A stretch of 64,000 nucleotides of DNA from the NCBI RefSeq assembly GCF_009017415.1, contig NC_092407.1, positions 3,720,001-3,784,000 on the forward strand. Direction: 5' to 3'. Positions 45,119 through 57,944 of the stretch are shown here, one piece after another. Position 1 is the first letter of the stretch. Every line of letters begins with the position of its first letter. Under the pieces are notes generated by a model. It did no database searches and had not been told where the DNA came from. It was given only the letters and a program-made list of their open reading frames with translations. A program made the position numbers and the translations under genes. The stretch comes from Aspergillus flavus. Its lineage: Eukaryota > Ascomycota > Eurotiomycetes > Eurotiales > Aspergillaceae.

Positions 45119-47759
45119 TGGATTGCATGTTTATAGAAATAATTGATTTATGATATTCTGATAGAAAATCAGGTTCAGGATCTGGAGTATCACGCCATGC
45201 ATATACTACTTTAGGAAAGAGTTGCTGTAAACATGGACAAAATACGGATTTATTGCTCTCACAGAAAAGCTACAATAACTCAATTCCCCAATCAGCTGTA
45301 AGAGTATATATACATACATGCATACATAAGCCATACCTATGGACTACAAGTAGCCCAGCAAACCCACAAGCCCAACAACAGACATAGACCCAGATCATTA
45401 CTTTATACTCTCCATTTAGTAAAGACCAAGACTATCCGTACCCCTGCTCATTATTACACAAGTAAACAAGCAGCCCCACCCACTAGATCCAGTGAATAAA
45501 GAAAAGCGCCAAAAGCGTTCCCAATATCTTTACGAGTCCCCAGAAATCTGGGACATGTTTTGTCTCTCCCTCGAATCAAACGCCCAATGCCCAAAATGGA
45601 CAACGTCTACTGCGCGCTTTGTGGCTCGGTGTTCTCAACTACCGGTTTGAAGTTTGACCCCAAGGGCTAGGACCCAGATGCCTATAATAGAGAAGTACTC
45701 AAAGATGGAGATCTGGACTGTAATCTCCTGAAAGTCAAAATCCTGTGTTAAAGGCAATAGAAGTTTGGTAGGGTCTGTCTAGTTCACGTGAGCTGTGTAT
45801 ATCTGCTGCTCTTAGAGTTATTTGAGGCGCGTTCGCGTTCCCCAGCTGTGGCTGCTCCTATGCGCGCCAGCACATGTGGAGGAGATTTCTACGCCGACAT
45901 CGGGAATGAGGCCTTGGAGATTGTGAAGATGGGTTCCCTCACACCTAGGTTAGGATTCAGGCGGCTAGGTAAGTGGAGTGCTAAGATGAATCAACAAAAG
46001 AAAATGGGTAGAACACACTGGTGTATATTATGGGCCGTTTTCTATTCTGGGTAAAAAATTCCCGATGAGCTGTCGAGATTGTTCGGACATCCATCTAGTT
46101 AGCCGAAAATTCGCAACATGTGCGCAATGCCGAACGCGCGTTGGCCGTACTCAGCGGTCAGTTGCAACATGTGGAGGACTGGAGGTTTGTTTCTAATTGT
46201 GGCCCGGGGGAGCAAGCTCCCTAGGCCCGATAGATCGGCCGTGGCGGATTTCCATTGTAAGTGGGTACATATCTGAGAACCAGACTTCAAAGGGCAACTT
46301 TTAAGAGCTCACAAGGACTCCCAAGGAACGGCCAAGCGGGCTCGAAGATTCGGTTATCCACCAAAGCTTAACGGTTGGCTAAGCTTCTCGGGTGGCCTTG
46401 ATTTTGAGGTAGCTTCTCCTGCAGATCCAACTCATTTATTGGCTTAACTGTTAGTAATAGTTCTGAAGATCCTCTTCATGTGTCAAATCTAGAATCTAGG
46501 ATAGGCAATTTGATATGTAGTATGATTCGATGGTGCGATGCTAGTCGGACAAAAGCCGGCGATTCCATCAATGAAAGGACGAAGAGGAAAGGAAGAAAGA
46601 AAGAACAAAACGGTGCGACCGGGATTAGCAACGGGTAGGGCATTGACAGAGGGGAGCCTGAGGATCTCCCGCAGGAAGGTAAGGTACCGGCGGATCATTG
46701 CCGCTTTAGTCGAGGTCGTCAGGCATTTCTTGGAACACGGATCTGCATACTTCATGTTATCTTCGTCTCAATATCACATCATAGCAACCATGATTTCCCC
46801 AATACATGTCCCATCACACCATACGTCCTTGACATGGAAACTTTCTATGAATTCTCCGATTCTAATATAGAATCAATTTTGAATCGGTTCTTACAGACAA
46901 TACATAGCAGACAGACCCTTCTAGCCCCGTCTCCTATCTCCACATGATGGGTCACCCCCAACTCTATGGCGGTGACTCCTACCATGAACACCTCAAGGGA
47001 TCCCGGAAAAAATTCTGATCTACAGACTGATCCATCGGGTAGGTTCCCCGGGTACGGATTCCAATTCCAAACAGGGCTCATCTTCCCTGCCATTATGATA
47101 TTCTAGCTACACCAAGCTCCTCCATGGCTGGCTTCAATCCTTCATCCTCCACTTAAGACACGTCAACATTCATTGTGAGCAACCCCCAAGTGGGTGACAC
47201 TATAGAGCCACATGCCTGGCAGCGAAGGAACTGTGGGATATCTCGAAAGGGATACCTGAGTACCCAGACACCGCAATACATCATGTGGGGATCATTATGT
47301 GTCCAAAGGATAACCTATGCAGATCATGTGTTGATCAGTCCAGCTAATTGGCACTGTCTGAGGCAGAGCTGGAATAGAGCCGATCCATGCAAGGGATTCC
47401 TGTGGAAACGCCACCCTTTTTGCTTGTTCCCTACCCGTGCTGTGCGCCTGATATTTTTAATTGTACGTACCCACCATGTATCATGGTCCAGGCGTTTCAA
47501 GCTGTACAGAGTATCGGAGTCCCGGTGGGCTAGACAGCAAGGGCCCAGCATACCAAGAATTGTCCGACTGTACGGACGCGCGTTCGCTCCAAAATCAGGG
47601 TAACATCATGGTGGTCATCTCTGATGTAGTGACTCCAATATTGTATTTGCTTGTATCCACTTTGGCTATTTAGAAGACGATGATGGCCCGCTCGTAATTG
47701 TCGATTCTATTCATTCCATCCTCAAGGGTCTTACTATTCCTATTCTCTTCGTGATCGTC
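45119..47759. other. 2.6 kb gene-poor region
   Basis: I see no supported gene. Frames at 45788-46054, 46538-46870 and 47175-47603 have no domains, and none extends by convincing splicing. A short ATATATACATACATGCATACATA run at 45305-45330 is low complexity. This could be an old insertion or decayed gene, but I found no terminal repeats or target-site duplication by eye. Confidence 0.3.
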
Positions 47760-49477
47760 ATGGCGACGCAGCCCTCTGGTAGTCCTGACAGCTCTGTCGA
47801 ACCCAGCCCTGAATCTAGCCTGGAGTGTCTGGGGTCCTTTGTCGAAAAGGAAAACGCTCGTGTGAAGGTCGAGAGCCGCGACATTGAGGCCGGTGAACAA
47901 TCCCAAGATGAGCTTGACAACCTTGTCCACTGGGATGGCCCCGACGACCCTCGGAACCCCATGAACTGGTCCGATGCCCGGAAGTGGCTCATTATTGGCC
48001 TGATATCATTGAGCAGTTTCAATACGTATGTGTGCCTCCTTCATTTTTAAACACCTATGGAAAGTACGCTAACAGCTATTAGATCTCTGGTCTCCACCAT
48101 TTTTGCTCCCGGCGTCCCGGAAGTTCTGAAGGATTTCCATACTGACAACTCTTCACTTGCATCTCTCATGGTCTCTATCTACGTGATGGGATCCGCAGTG
48201 GGGCCTCTTGTACTTACACCAATTACGGAAATGAGTGGAAGGTTGCCAGTGACCCACGGAGCGAATATCCTCTTCATGATCGCAGCCATAGTCTGCGCAT
48301 CCAGCATCAATATCTCCATGCTCATTGTTTCTCGTCTAATCATGGGAATTGCCAGCTCAGTGCCGGTAACAGTTGGAGGAGGGTTCGTCGCTGATATGAT
48401 GCCCATGGAAAGACGGGGAACTGCAATGACAATATGGACCGTGGGACCATTGCTTGTACGTATATCTAATCACCTGCTCTGACCTCTGTCCGAGATTGCT
48501 GACTCTATTTGTAGGGGTTTGTGATTGGTCCTATTTTCGGAGGCTACATGGTAGAGAATGTGGGATGGCGATGGACTGTGTGGCTTGAGGCAATTCAGGT
48601 AAGCTATCGTCCCTAGGCTCGTGCTCAAACAAAACTGACACTATGATAGGGAGGATTTATTGTGATTGCATCACTGATATTCCTTCGGGAGACGTATGCG
48701 CCAACGATACTACGACGCGAAGCAATGAAGCTCCAAAAGGCTACTGGGCAGCACTATCGCACCAAGTTTGACTCTGAACGCGCAGCTGGCCAGATGCTCT
48801 TGACATCGTTGACGCGACCAATCAAATTCCTCTTTCTGTCGCCTATTGTTCTGATAGTATCCCTCTACAGCTCCGTCACCTACAGCTATATGTACATTCT
48901 TTTCACTACCTTCACTGACGTCTTCGAGAATGTCTATGGTTTCAGCCCGGGTCAGGCCGGCCTTGGATACCTGGGCCTCGGCATGGGTTTCTGCGTCGGA
49001 CAGATCACAGTTGGCTACTACTCCGATCGGCATGTCAAAAAGCAGGAAAAGATCCACGGCAAGATGAAGCCAGAGCACCGCCTTCCACCTCTTGTTCTTG
49101 GATGTTTTCTGGTACCGATTGGCCTATTCTGGTACGGCTGGTCCGCGCAGTATAGACTTCATTGGATTGTCCCCATTATTGGGACCTTCTTCATTGGTGC
49201 GGGGATCTTCTATGTCCACCTCGTTACTCAGGTATATCTTGTTGATTCATATACCCTCTACGCTGCCAGTGCTGTCTCCGCTGAGCTAGCCTTGCGGTGC
49301 GTTTTTGGAGCCACTATCCCATTAGCCGGAACGCCCTTGTACGATACACTCGGTCTAGGCTGGGGAAACACCCTCCTTGGTTTTATTGCGCTTGCCTTTG
49401 CACCGACATCGTTCTTCTTACTTAAATATGGGGAAAGCATTCGGACCAACCCCAAATTCATGCCAAAGATGACATAA
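47760..49477 (+). CDS. MFS drug:H+ antiporter (DHA1) transporter
   Basis: This is a second DHA1-type efflux transporter, 516 residues. Predicted exons are 47760-48025, 48083-48455, 48515-48598 and 48650-49477. The cytosolic N-terminus has the family motif VHWDGPDDPRNPMNWSDARKW. Motif A is GPLVLTPITEMSGRLPVTH, with SGRLP in place of the common GRR. Motif C is GPIFGGYMVENVGWRW, and LRETYAPTILRREAMKL follows TM6. The second half has FLVPIGLFWYGW and TLYAASAVSAELALRCVFG. All introns keep frame with GT-AG sites, and each falls within conserved membrane segments. Substrate is unknown. Confidence 0.9.
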
Positions 49478-51399
49478 TTCCTTTCTCTCTGCCACATGTG
49501 GCTTCTGGCCTTTTTGGTTGTTACTATGGACATTTCTTGCATATAATTAGCGTTCATCTTGATGTGATATGACATAGAGCATTTGGATTCGGGATTAGAC
49601 TGAATTATGTTTAGCGATGTGCTTGATGCTTCTGTTTATTGTTATCTGCTATTTGTTATGAGTTGATCTACATACACGATACAACATAGAGCGACTGAAG
49701 CAAGTTAAAATTCTACTTTCTAGCTTTCTCCCAAGAATCATCTACAGTACATACTATCTCCGGTGCTTAGTATGATTACATGGCGAGTCTGTAACAAAAC
49801 TGCATAAAACAATATTACCTTATCCATAGACAATGGATACTCTTGTATGCTTGGTGGGTCCAATAAAAATGCAGATCCCAATAGTTTCACAAGCGTCTCT
49901 GGAATGTGGGCAAATTCCCAATCCGACCACCACAGACCTACGTGTTAAGCCATCCACATAAAATATAGAACATCTACCACTAACTCGCCAATGCAATCCC
50001 CTGATCATCGATGCTTCCACGGTACAAAGTAAGCTTATACTTCCCGATAAGTTAAGCTCTGATGACATGCTTGGCGAACCCAACTATGACATGTAATATG
50101 TACAAAATGGTAAATGTAAATCATGACGTGCGTGGCTGGGTTCTATACTCGGCCGTGGCTGGATAGGGGTGAGCCACCAGGTCCCTATCGAAGGGATGTA
50201 TGAGTTTACTGTGGAGCAACGTGCAGACTTAATGAGTATCATATCATACTGGACTTTTCAAACAGGGTCCGGCTGCATGCGCCCCTACTAGTTGGTGTCC
50301 TTATCCCCTTCCCTGTTGGTATGCCTGTCTTTTATGCATTCCGCGGGACACGTACATATGTACGTACTTTGTACACTTGATAAACAGTGCCCTGCTACTT
50401 GATTACTACCGCCGTATATTTTCGCATATAGTGCATGTCTTGCACAATTTATGCAGTCCGCGTCATTTTCATGGGTCAGAACACAGTAGATTTCTCGGAG
50501 GCCCTCCCGGTTTCTGTCCTGCGGCTAAAATCATCTCTTATTGGAAGCCCTGTGGGTAAAGACTGAGGCTATTGGCTGTCGTTGTTGATACTGGTATTTG
50601 GTACAGTTTATAATGCTTGCTAGGCTTCACTCCGCTGTGCAATTACGGGCCGATTCTTGGGCTCTTTCCTCTGTATTAGTACCAAGATTGCCTAAGTCGA
50701 TTGCACTACCTAGATTACTCAAATAGCTTAAATAGATTATATAGGTGGATGTAGGGAATGGGGGTAAATGGTTAATTCTCAACCTATCAGAACCCAGGCA
50801 CTTTCACGCAGGCCCCTAGAATGCTTGCTTCACTTGCGCCCCGCTGCGCAATAATGTGGGTAGGGAATTCCGTCTGGTGGCCCAAAAGTTGTAGCTTCTT
50901 CCGGCCGCTGAGCTGCCCGGATAGCCCATCCAATTCAAAGATTATACAGGGCTGCGCAAAAGGATCTGGTTTCTGAGAATTCCCTCAGCTCGGAGGTCCT
51001 ATTGTCAATTTCCGCTTTACGACTAGCTCAGGACCGCTTTTTGCAGTGCAGTGCTCAGTGATCGATCCCGGATAGGGAAAGGTGGAAGTGTCCGATGGAA
51101 TGCCGGAATGCCGGAATTGAAGGATGTCAAGCTTATGTTCGGTTTTACTCAGAACACCGGGGGCCCGTTACTTCGGTGAACAGGCGAGCGAGACCAACAC
51201 GGGCACAGAGCTGAAAAAGATGGTAGTGCATTCTTTGGGTCGACTTTTAGTCTTCAATTCCTATCAACCTCTATACTACAGTAGTAGGGACCTGGGCCTT
51301 AGAATATACTATTCTATAGTAGTATAAGATTAACAGTTACAACTAGAATATGAGGGCCTGTGAAATCAACGCTGCAAATAATAGCTACTAAGGCTACAT
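49478..51399. other. 1.9 kb gene-poor region
   Basis: No gene is supported in this stretch; frames are short and lack motifs. It borders the BTB relic downstream. Short AT-rich and palindrome-like bits (for example ACATATGTACGTACTTTGTAC near 50352) are visible, but I cannot tie them to an element. Confidence 0.3.
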
Positions 51400-51807
51400 G
51401 GCACCGTATGTGGCATATTCAAATTCCTCTTTATAAGTATCCGCCCCAAGGCTACGTCAATTGATGGTTACAAAGCTCACTTGGTTAAGCAACTTGGCTG
51501 GACGACTCGGTACAGTAACCAAGATGATGAGATAAGTGACCCTACTGAAGATCACACGGAGGTCTTTTTGGCTCATGATAGGATGCATCGAGTCGCCCAC
51601 CGGACGGACTGGACCTTATTACGTGATCTGTCCCTATACCGGCTCACTTAGTTGTTGACGAATTTCACCATTTCTGAGGACCGCACTGGAGATATTGTGA
51701 GTCTGTTGAGGTTTGTCTTTGTGGAAAGCGAACAAATGAAGGGTATCCAGAAGCTGCTGTGTGACTATGCGGCGTGGAATGTGGAGGCTCTGATACATAA
51801 TGTCTAG
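51400..51807 (+). pseudogene. BTB/POZ-domain protein relic
   Basis: A frame from about 51400 to 51807 carries the C-terminal half of the fungal BTB/POZ-domain protein type. The visible parts are EVFLAHDRMHRVAHRTDWT, then LLRDLSLYRL, and after a stop, FTISEDRTGDIVSLLRFVF and LLCDYAAWNVEALIHN. An in-frame TAG at 51649-51651 lies exactly inside the conserved helix (LYRLT* LLTNF), and another TAG ends it at 51805. No BTB core (the substrate-binding N-terminal domain) is visible upstream, and there is no convincing start. It is best read as the decayed C-terminal part of a gene of this family. I recalled the family pattern rather than searched it. Confidence 0.6.
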
Positions 51808-52005
51808 TTTTAGTAACTTCTGGATACCGTACCTCCGTTGGAAAAAAGCATCTTTCGCTTGATGTAAATGTTATTCAATAGGACTAGAGATATTGCTTAC
51901 TCCCCTTTTTCTAGGTGAGCCTTTAAATACGATCTGCCCGTGTGCTATATGTCCTCCTTGATCCAATGTTCAACAATTTCAGCCTCTCCGAGATGTACAC
52001 AAATT

Positions 52006-54734
52006 TCAACAATAGAGCCGAGCCATATTAAGTGTAGTGACTTCCTTCGACGTAAATGCACAGTGCGCATATCGGCTCATATGATCGGTAGTATCCATCC
52101 TGTCGAATGAAACACCTCCCACTTCTCCCCACATCACTGCCTTCAAGGACGCGTTCTCATCTCCCGGTGGTGGATGGCATGCTGCACTGAGTGCAGCGCT
52201 ACAGGACGAAGCCAGAGGCATATATGACCGGAGACGTCTGAGGCTAAAACCCGCGAGCACCATCATAGCTGTTCCTCCGACGATAATGGTTATAAACATA
52301 GGAAGAGGTGACCATCCGCATGCTGTAACCTGTCTTCCAGCGTAGTACGACCTCTTACCATGAACGTCAAAGGTGTTGATCTTGACCAAAAAAATGCATT
52401 GCGAGAGCAGCCAATGTATAACAACCGACACTGTAATTAGGGGAATACTGTATCGATACGGGAGACTGAGATAATACGTCGATCGCTGCTCCCCTTTTGG
52501 CCAAGTAACTCGAAGTGGCTTTCGCTGAGTCGCAAAGTCATTGTATTCGGCCACAGCAAGCATGCACGTAAATAGGCCGTTACAAAGAAGATATAATGCC
52601 GAAAATACGAGTTGCGGTGTGCTGGCCAAGAGCGCTAATGCAATGAAGTTTGCGCCGTCAAAGAGGATGGTAGAGCTGTTTGGCTTTCCCATTCCCAGGT
52701 TTGACCCTATACCTGTCACATCCGCTGATCCGCTAGATAATGCTCGACTGTATAGTGCTATGGCCACAGCCACGCATGCAGAAAATCTGGAAGAGATCAG
52801 AGGATATTTAACTTGTCAGGGTAAGGGATAATACACGATGTAAGTAAAAACCCAACGTCGCCAGCTAGCAGCTCTGAACCACCTCTTCCGTTCAGGAAGC
52901 AGTTGAGGCAGCGACGTGTGAAAACCAGTGTCATGGGACGGATTGATGGTGTCCAGGGCCAAGGTGCGACTATTACAGAACCGAAATCCGTATATAATGT
53001 CCTCTCTGGACAGAAGGCAGTGACCTTTTGTGGTCGGGTCCGGTCGGTCTAGAAATGATGAGAGTGCGTCACCAACAGTCAAAAAGATCTCTTTATGATC
53101 TGTTCTCGCCGTCATATACATGCAATATACTTTGACGATGTTGCATGCGATAACTGCTACGCATATCGCTGGGCTGAAGTAGATCTGGCAATGCTGGTTT
53201 GCGTCTTTCGTCATGCAGCCAGATACGGCAACTTCCGCTAGCCCATCTCGTTGCTTAGATACAACGGCGTGATAGACACTGTTATTAAACGACCCGGATC
53301 GATCCCAGTATGATACTGAGTGGGCATCGATGCGAAATTCGATCCGGGCAGCCCATGAGTCATTCCGCCAGTTGGACGGTGTCATAAGGAAATCACCCAA
53401 GTGGCTTTCATCCGGGTTTTGGTTGAAAATAAAAGCCACCAGGGTGTCCATATCGCTCGAAATATTGCTGTACAGAGTGTCATTTCGGACCACAGAGTCG
53501 GGCCAAAAGTAGGAATTAGTAAATCTGTCTATGTCGCTCCAGGTGTTCGACCCCTTGTATTTGAAAGACCACTTTGGGTAATTCCAGTTCCCTGCATGAA
53601 TATAGGTCATGTCTAGCGTTGGACTGAATCGGGGGGGATATGTAGAGGGCCCCTCCACCATATGGTTATAATCACCGAAGACCCAAGTCAGAGGAAGAAG
53701 ACTAGAAAAACCGCGCAGACTATCTCTCCCTGCCATCAGAAGGAGCGTAGATGACTTGGTATTAAACTCCACATCGTATTGTTTGGAGCATCCTAGCAAG
53801 TCTTTCTTCATGAAAGTGCCGTTGAATATTTCAGCTCGTATATCGTTGGCACTGGAACCGACATAATCGTAAAATGAACGGGCTTCATATTCATCCCTGA
53901 CGAGAGATTCGTTCTCTTCGAGGTCTTGTGGTATCACGACAGTTGCGTACTGGATATTACTGATAGACGAAAATATAGCCGCGTTATACCTGGTCTTTGA
54001 TCAGTACTTCCTGCTCTGTATGTGGACGCGAGCAATGGCCTGACGAACAACATGTGAATGGGCAGTGAACTAATCAAAAGTAGACCCCAGAGGGCCTTTC
54101 TTTTGTTATCCATGACCGCAAGGTTTCTGGTACTTATTATGCCGATGTCCAACCACTGGCGTCTTGAATGAGCTTCATCAACATCAGCTCGGGACGGTGC
54201 ACTTAAACATTGCATCACATAGTTGCTGGCAGCAAGCAAGGCACTGCTGAGTATGTTGATAACGACATGCATACCGGTAGTCCAGTTGCCCGTCACTGAG
54301 CAGTCACCTTGATAGAGTTCTGCGTACGTGAAATATTTGTCTTCCGATTGCCCTGAATAGCCCACACCTACCGCGATGATTGTGATGATCACATTCAGAG
54401 CCAAAATTGACGCAGTGCCCCAGGCACAGAGCATGGCCCCTCTTAACCATTCCTGCCCCGGCTCGATTTCTCGTTTAAGAAGTGGCAGTGGGATATTTTC
54501 GAAATTCGAACTCGCCTGAATCCTTCGGAATAGATACTTTGCTTTCCAGAAGTAACCCTGAAGACGGGCGCGATCGAATCTCTGGAAAAGGTTTGGAAAG
54601 AAAGACGCCCCTTCCAATGAAGACTCCTTCGGGTACTCTTCATGGCCTATTGTTGCAGTTGAGGAGGCATCATCATCGGACTCCGAGTAATAGAAAGAGG
54701 ATATATCGCGGTCGCAACTAGACGTTGCAGACAT
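52006..54734 (-). CDS. DUF6536 family membrane protein (unknown function)
   Basis: This is a fungus-specific multi-pass membrane protein of unknown function, 873 residues. Predicted exons are 54734-54049, 53989-52835 and 52786-52006. After a disordered, acidic N-terminus, the DUF6536 region starts at WLRGAMLCAWGTASILALN, followed by the signature FTYAELYQGDCSVTGNWTTG and SNYVMQCLSAPSRADVDEAH. The conserved join HMLYNAAIFSSISNIQYATV is recovered across intron 1, then PQDLEENESLV. The extracellular part has several N-glycosylation-type sites (NDT, NIS, NDS, NNS). Later membrane segments lie around ICVAVIACNIVKVYCMY, FIALALLASTPQLVFSALYL and FITIIVGGTAMMVLAGF. It is a complete-looking gene in an otherwise gene-poor area. 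Confidence 0.8.
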
Positions 54735-57304
54735 TTCTATTAAGGGGCTGTGAGGAGGAAATGTGAAGTACAGCAAGCATGCTTCCCAGAACTAAAGGAG
54801 GCCTTGTGAAGGCTAAGGGCGTCTAAATACGTCTTGATGGCTCTCAGCCTTGCGAGTCTCCTATCAGGTATGCTGATAGACACGCCCCCATGGGTCGGAA
54901 ATAGCCGACGGTTCATTACGTTTAAAAGCACTGCCACCGCCTGGTACACGTTGTTAATGAAACGCCAAATTCCACGGAATCTTACAATATAGATGTGACG
55001 ATGATAAACTTACTATGAAAATAGGGATTGTAAGTTGATATAATCAACCCATTTACAGAATTTCTGGCGACACGAACCCGGTTTGTACAGCAGGAAAAGC
55101 CGAGTGATAAAAGGCCTGCTGGAGAGTTGAGTTCGCGGTACTAGGTCATAGCGTAGAGGATTAGCACATAGAGGCTGGTATCGTTGGTTCAATCATCCCT
55201 ACACAGTCGCCCGGTCCCGCAAGGCAGACTGTGGCGACAAAGCTACCTTTTCCCTCATCGGACGAACCAGAGTCGCTACCTGGACAATCGTTTCCAAATC
55301 CTCTGTCCCACGGTATGATGTGATATAGATGGCATCAATGGACTTTTATCCCTCCAATCATGGTTTATACTTTAGCCTCGCGCTCGAATAGCTGTTGCTC
55401 CTCTGTTTTTTATACTCGAGACAATAATAGCATACCTATTATATCAACAGTAAGCAAAAACTACTACTCTATATAATCTTTATCGTGCATGTTGAATATG
55501 ATGGAGCCAAGGCAGCTTATAGGTCAAGTCGAAGTATTTGATTTCTATAAGATCTTGAGAGTGTTATAGAAATAATTGACTTTTATCTACTGCTATTCTC
55601 TATGCGTTTAGTATGCCCCAGTCTTTTAGCGTATATGAATTGGGCCTTGACTTGAGCCTCGTGGTTGGCCTAATATAGCCTCACTACTTCTAGCTAAGGA
55701 TGTCTCTTGTTACTTCCCAGCATTAGGACGTATATTTATCTGGTGGGGCTAAAAATAGGGTTTATTGTCCGACAGGTGAGCCGGGTATTTCGCTGAGCCA
55801 ATGATCTTGCCAGAATGCTTTCTGGGTATCTAGAACCCCGCAATGATCTGGAAGCAAATAGTTTACGGAATACGTGTGAATGCCTGGGATTTTTAAGTAT
55901 TAGTTGTAATTTTGCTTGGTAGATTTTGAGTTTATATACGAAACTCAAATCCACAACCTGGCTAGATTTATTAATCCTATACTATATTTCCACCTGCAGT
56001 TATCAAGAGAATCAGATACGGGAAAACAATGTAGTCGTACACACTTTAATAACTAAGGAGTGAGCTACAGATGTCCAAGAAAAGAAAAATATAAATAAAA
56101 GTGAAGCGGCGCAAATCACTACCTGATTGGTGTCGCTTTCATTTCAGATTTAGACCGCCTAGCTGCTCCCTATTCTTGAACCTTAAACAAAGGTCTGTGC
56201 CGTTGTGCTATTCACAATTTTTATTAACGTAATAAGTTGACTGTAGAGCGTTTCTTCTTTCTTTTCTTTCTTTTCTTGTATATATCATGGTGTATATCTT
56301 CGGCGGTCTCTGTCCTCTCTACGAGGTAACGTTTCTGTTTAGCTGGAATGAGTCAAAGCTGTGTATCATGTAAGCTCGTCAGCAGAAGGAGCCTTGCTTC
56401 CCTAGCGCCAACTCGCTCGTAACGTCCTAGCCCATTGTTCGGCAGGTCTTTGCGTCGGCGCCTATCAGGGTGAAGCCTTGGACTGATAAATAACTGATGG
56501 GCGTTCGTGGGATTTCCTTGATATTAGGAAGAAGTGACACCGAATGACAGGATTTTTATTTTGGTCCTTAATAGGTTTGACATTTAGAGCCAGAGCGCGG
56601 GCCAGGTCTCAATCGAAAGGGTCATGAATGGCGAGCATACCAACAATGTGCCTGATATACAAAAGACAATGATGTCATGAGCATTGATGCTAGGCTGGAG
56701 TCTAATAAATAATCTATAAGTTAGTTAACTCGTTAGTTGACTATCTCTTGAACCGCTCATTAAGCATGGTTGTTTGATCTAACGTCGAGTGCCTGCTACT
56801 CCGCACTATATTCCATGTAAACTAGCACTGTTCATAGCATTCTTCGTTTTTGTTCGTTCCCTTTCTGACTGCCCACTAGAAGGTTGGGGGCAATGGTTAG
56901 AGATTTTATCTATTCTTGGCAATTCTTTCACCTTTCAGTTAACATAGGGTTTATCAGTGTTGGTAAATGCAAGAACGATGTAGCAAGTATGAACTTTAAA
57001 CTGACTTTGAACTAGCGAACATAGATCTAGTTAACATTATATCTGTTTCTAACATGCAGTAGACAGCTAGAACTATACAATACCCGAGGACCAAAACGAT
57101 CAAATAGCATAGAAGCGGAAATAATGAGGATGATATGATAAACAAATTCCACAGTCTCAGAAGATCGCAAAGCTAGACAAAGTGTAGAAAAGCCAAAGAT
57201 ATAGTCAAAAGCATCAATCAAGGTAATACTAGCTCAGGCACCCTAATTCGCCTTTTCTACTCACTCTCAGCCTGGTCGCTGTAGTCCTCTAGTTAGCTAA
57301 CCAT
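54735..57304. other. 2.5 kb gene-free region
   Basis: The stretch is AT-rich with many stops in all frames, and no ORF that I could connect to a family. It contains short inverted or repeated words such as CAGTCGCC near 55204 and GTGGCGAC near 55230, too short to call as an element. It may be decayed DNA. Confidence 0.3.
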
Positions 57305-57944
57305 TCAGTACTGCTGATATGAGATATGCTCACCTATATTGATTGTTACTTTATTACGATCTTTGAGTAACTTCGGAGGAGCGTTTTTGCCATCGCAATA
57401 GCAGGTTAAGGTCCAGCCTTGGAACTTACAGTCGGTGCAACCGCCATCGATGAGCCCGTGGCCCCAGTCAACATCAGAACCTTCTAATGTCTTACTCTCC
57501 CGATTCCATTCTAAGCAAGTGCTCGGATACAGCTCCGACCTTTGCTGTTTTCCGTTTTGGTCTTTGCACAAAGCAGTAATCCTCAGTTGCCATGGTTCCT
57601 TACCGATATACTCGTACTTGGGCCCTTGGCTGCCGCAGAATTGTATGACTCCACGGTAAGACGGGATATTCTCACCCCATTCGAGTTGCGTCTCCGCATT
57701 CTTATAATTATTGGACTTTGTATTTGCCTTGGCGTTTGTGTTGATATTCTAATTGGAACCGTTCTGCGTGCCTGCATCCTTGTAGTTTGCATTCCATATT
57801 TGCGTTTGTGTTGGCATTGGTGTTGGTGTTGGCGTTGGCATTTGTATTTGCATTTGTAACTGGTGTGGACAAGACCCCTCCACCTGCCACGATGGATAGA
57901 TATAGGGAAAGGATAATAATCAGAGCTCTGTACATCGTTATCAA
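57305..57944 (-). pseudogene. CVNH (cyanovirin-N homology) secreted protein, likely disrupted
   Basis: CVNH domains are small sugar-binding (lectin-like) folds common in fungi. The domain is in the frame 57748-57305: GENIPSYRGVIQFCGSQ, then WQLRITALCKDQNGKQQRS, LYPSTCLEWNRESKTLEG, DGGCTDCKFQGWTLTCYC and the end INIGEHISYQQY. Four or more Cys are in the usual pattern. Upstream in another frame (57944-57708) an apparent signal peptide MYRALIIILSLYLSIVAGG is followed by an Asn/Ala/Thr repeat (NANTNANANTNTNANTN). To reach the CVNH frame the repeat must shift by one base near 57797, and a TAG at 57751-57749 interrupts the shifted frame. I found no canonical GT-AG intron that repairs both in frame, so it is probably disabled. 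A different first exon is possible. Confidence 0.6.
57795..57895 (-). repeat. Asn/Thr/Ala-coding short tandem repeat
   Basis: Reading on the minus strand, AAT/AAC-GCN and AAC-ACN codon pairs repeat about ten times, giving NANTNANANTNTNANT-type protein. Tandem repeats like this slip easily in replication, which could explain the frame break at its downstream edge. Confidence 0.75.

Noticed and set aside
46538..46870. 110-codon frame with a basic KGRRGKEERKNK segment
   Set aside because: No family match or splice context; both strands are open here by chance.
49478..51399. transposon remnants in the gene-poor interval
   Set aside because: I found no terminal inverted repeats, transposase or reverse-transcriptase motifs, or target-site duplications by eye.
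55195..55240. possible structured RNA from CAGTCGCC...GGCGAC words
   Set aside because: The complementary words are too short and irregular, and do not match 5S rRNA or tRNA patterns.
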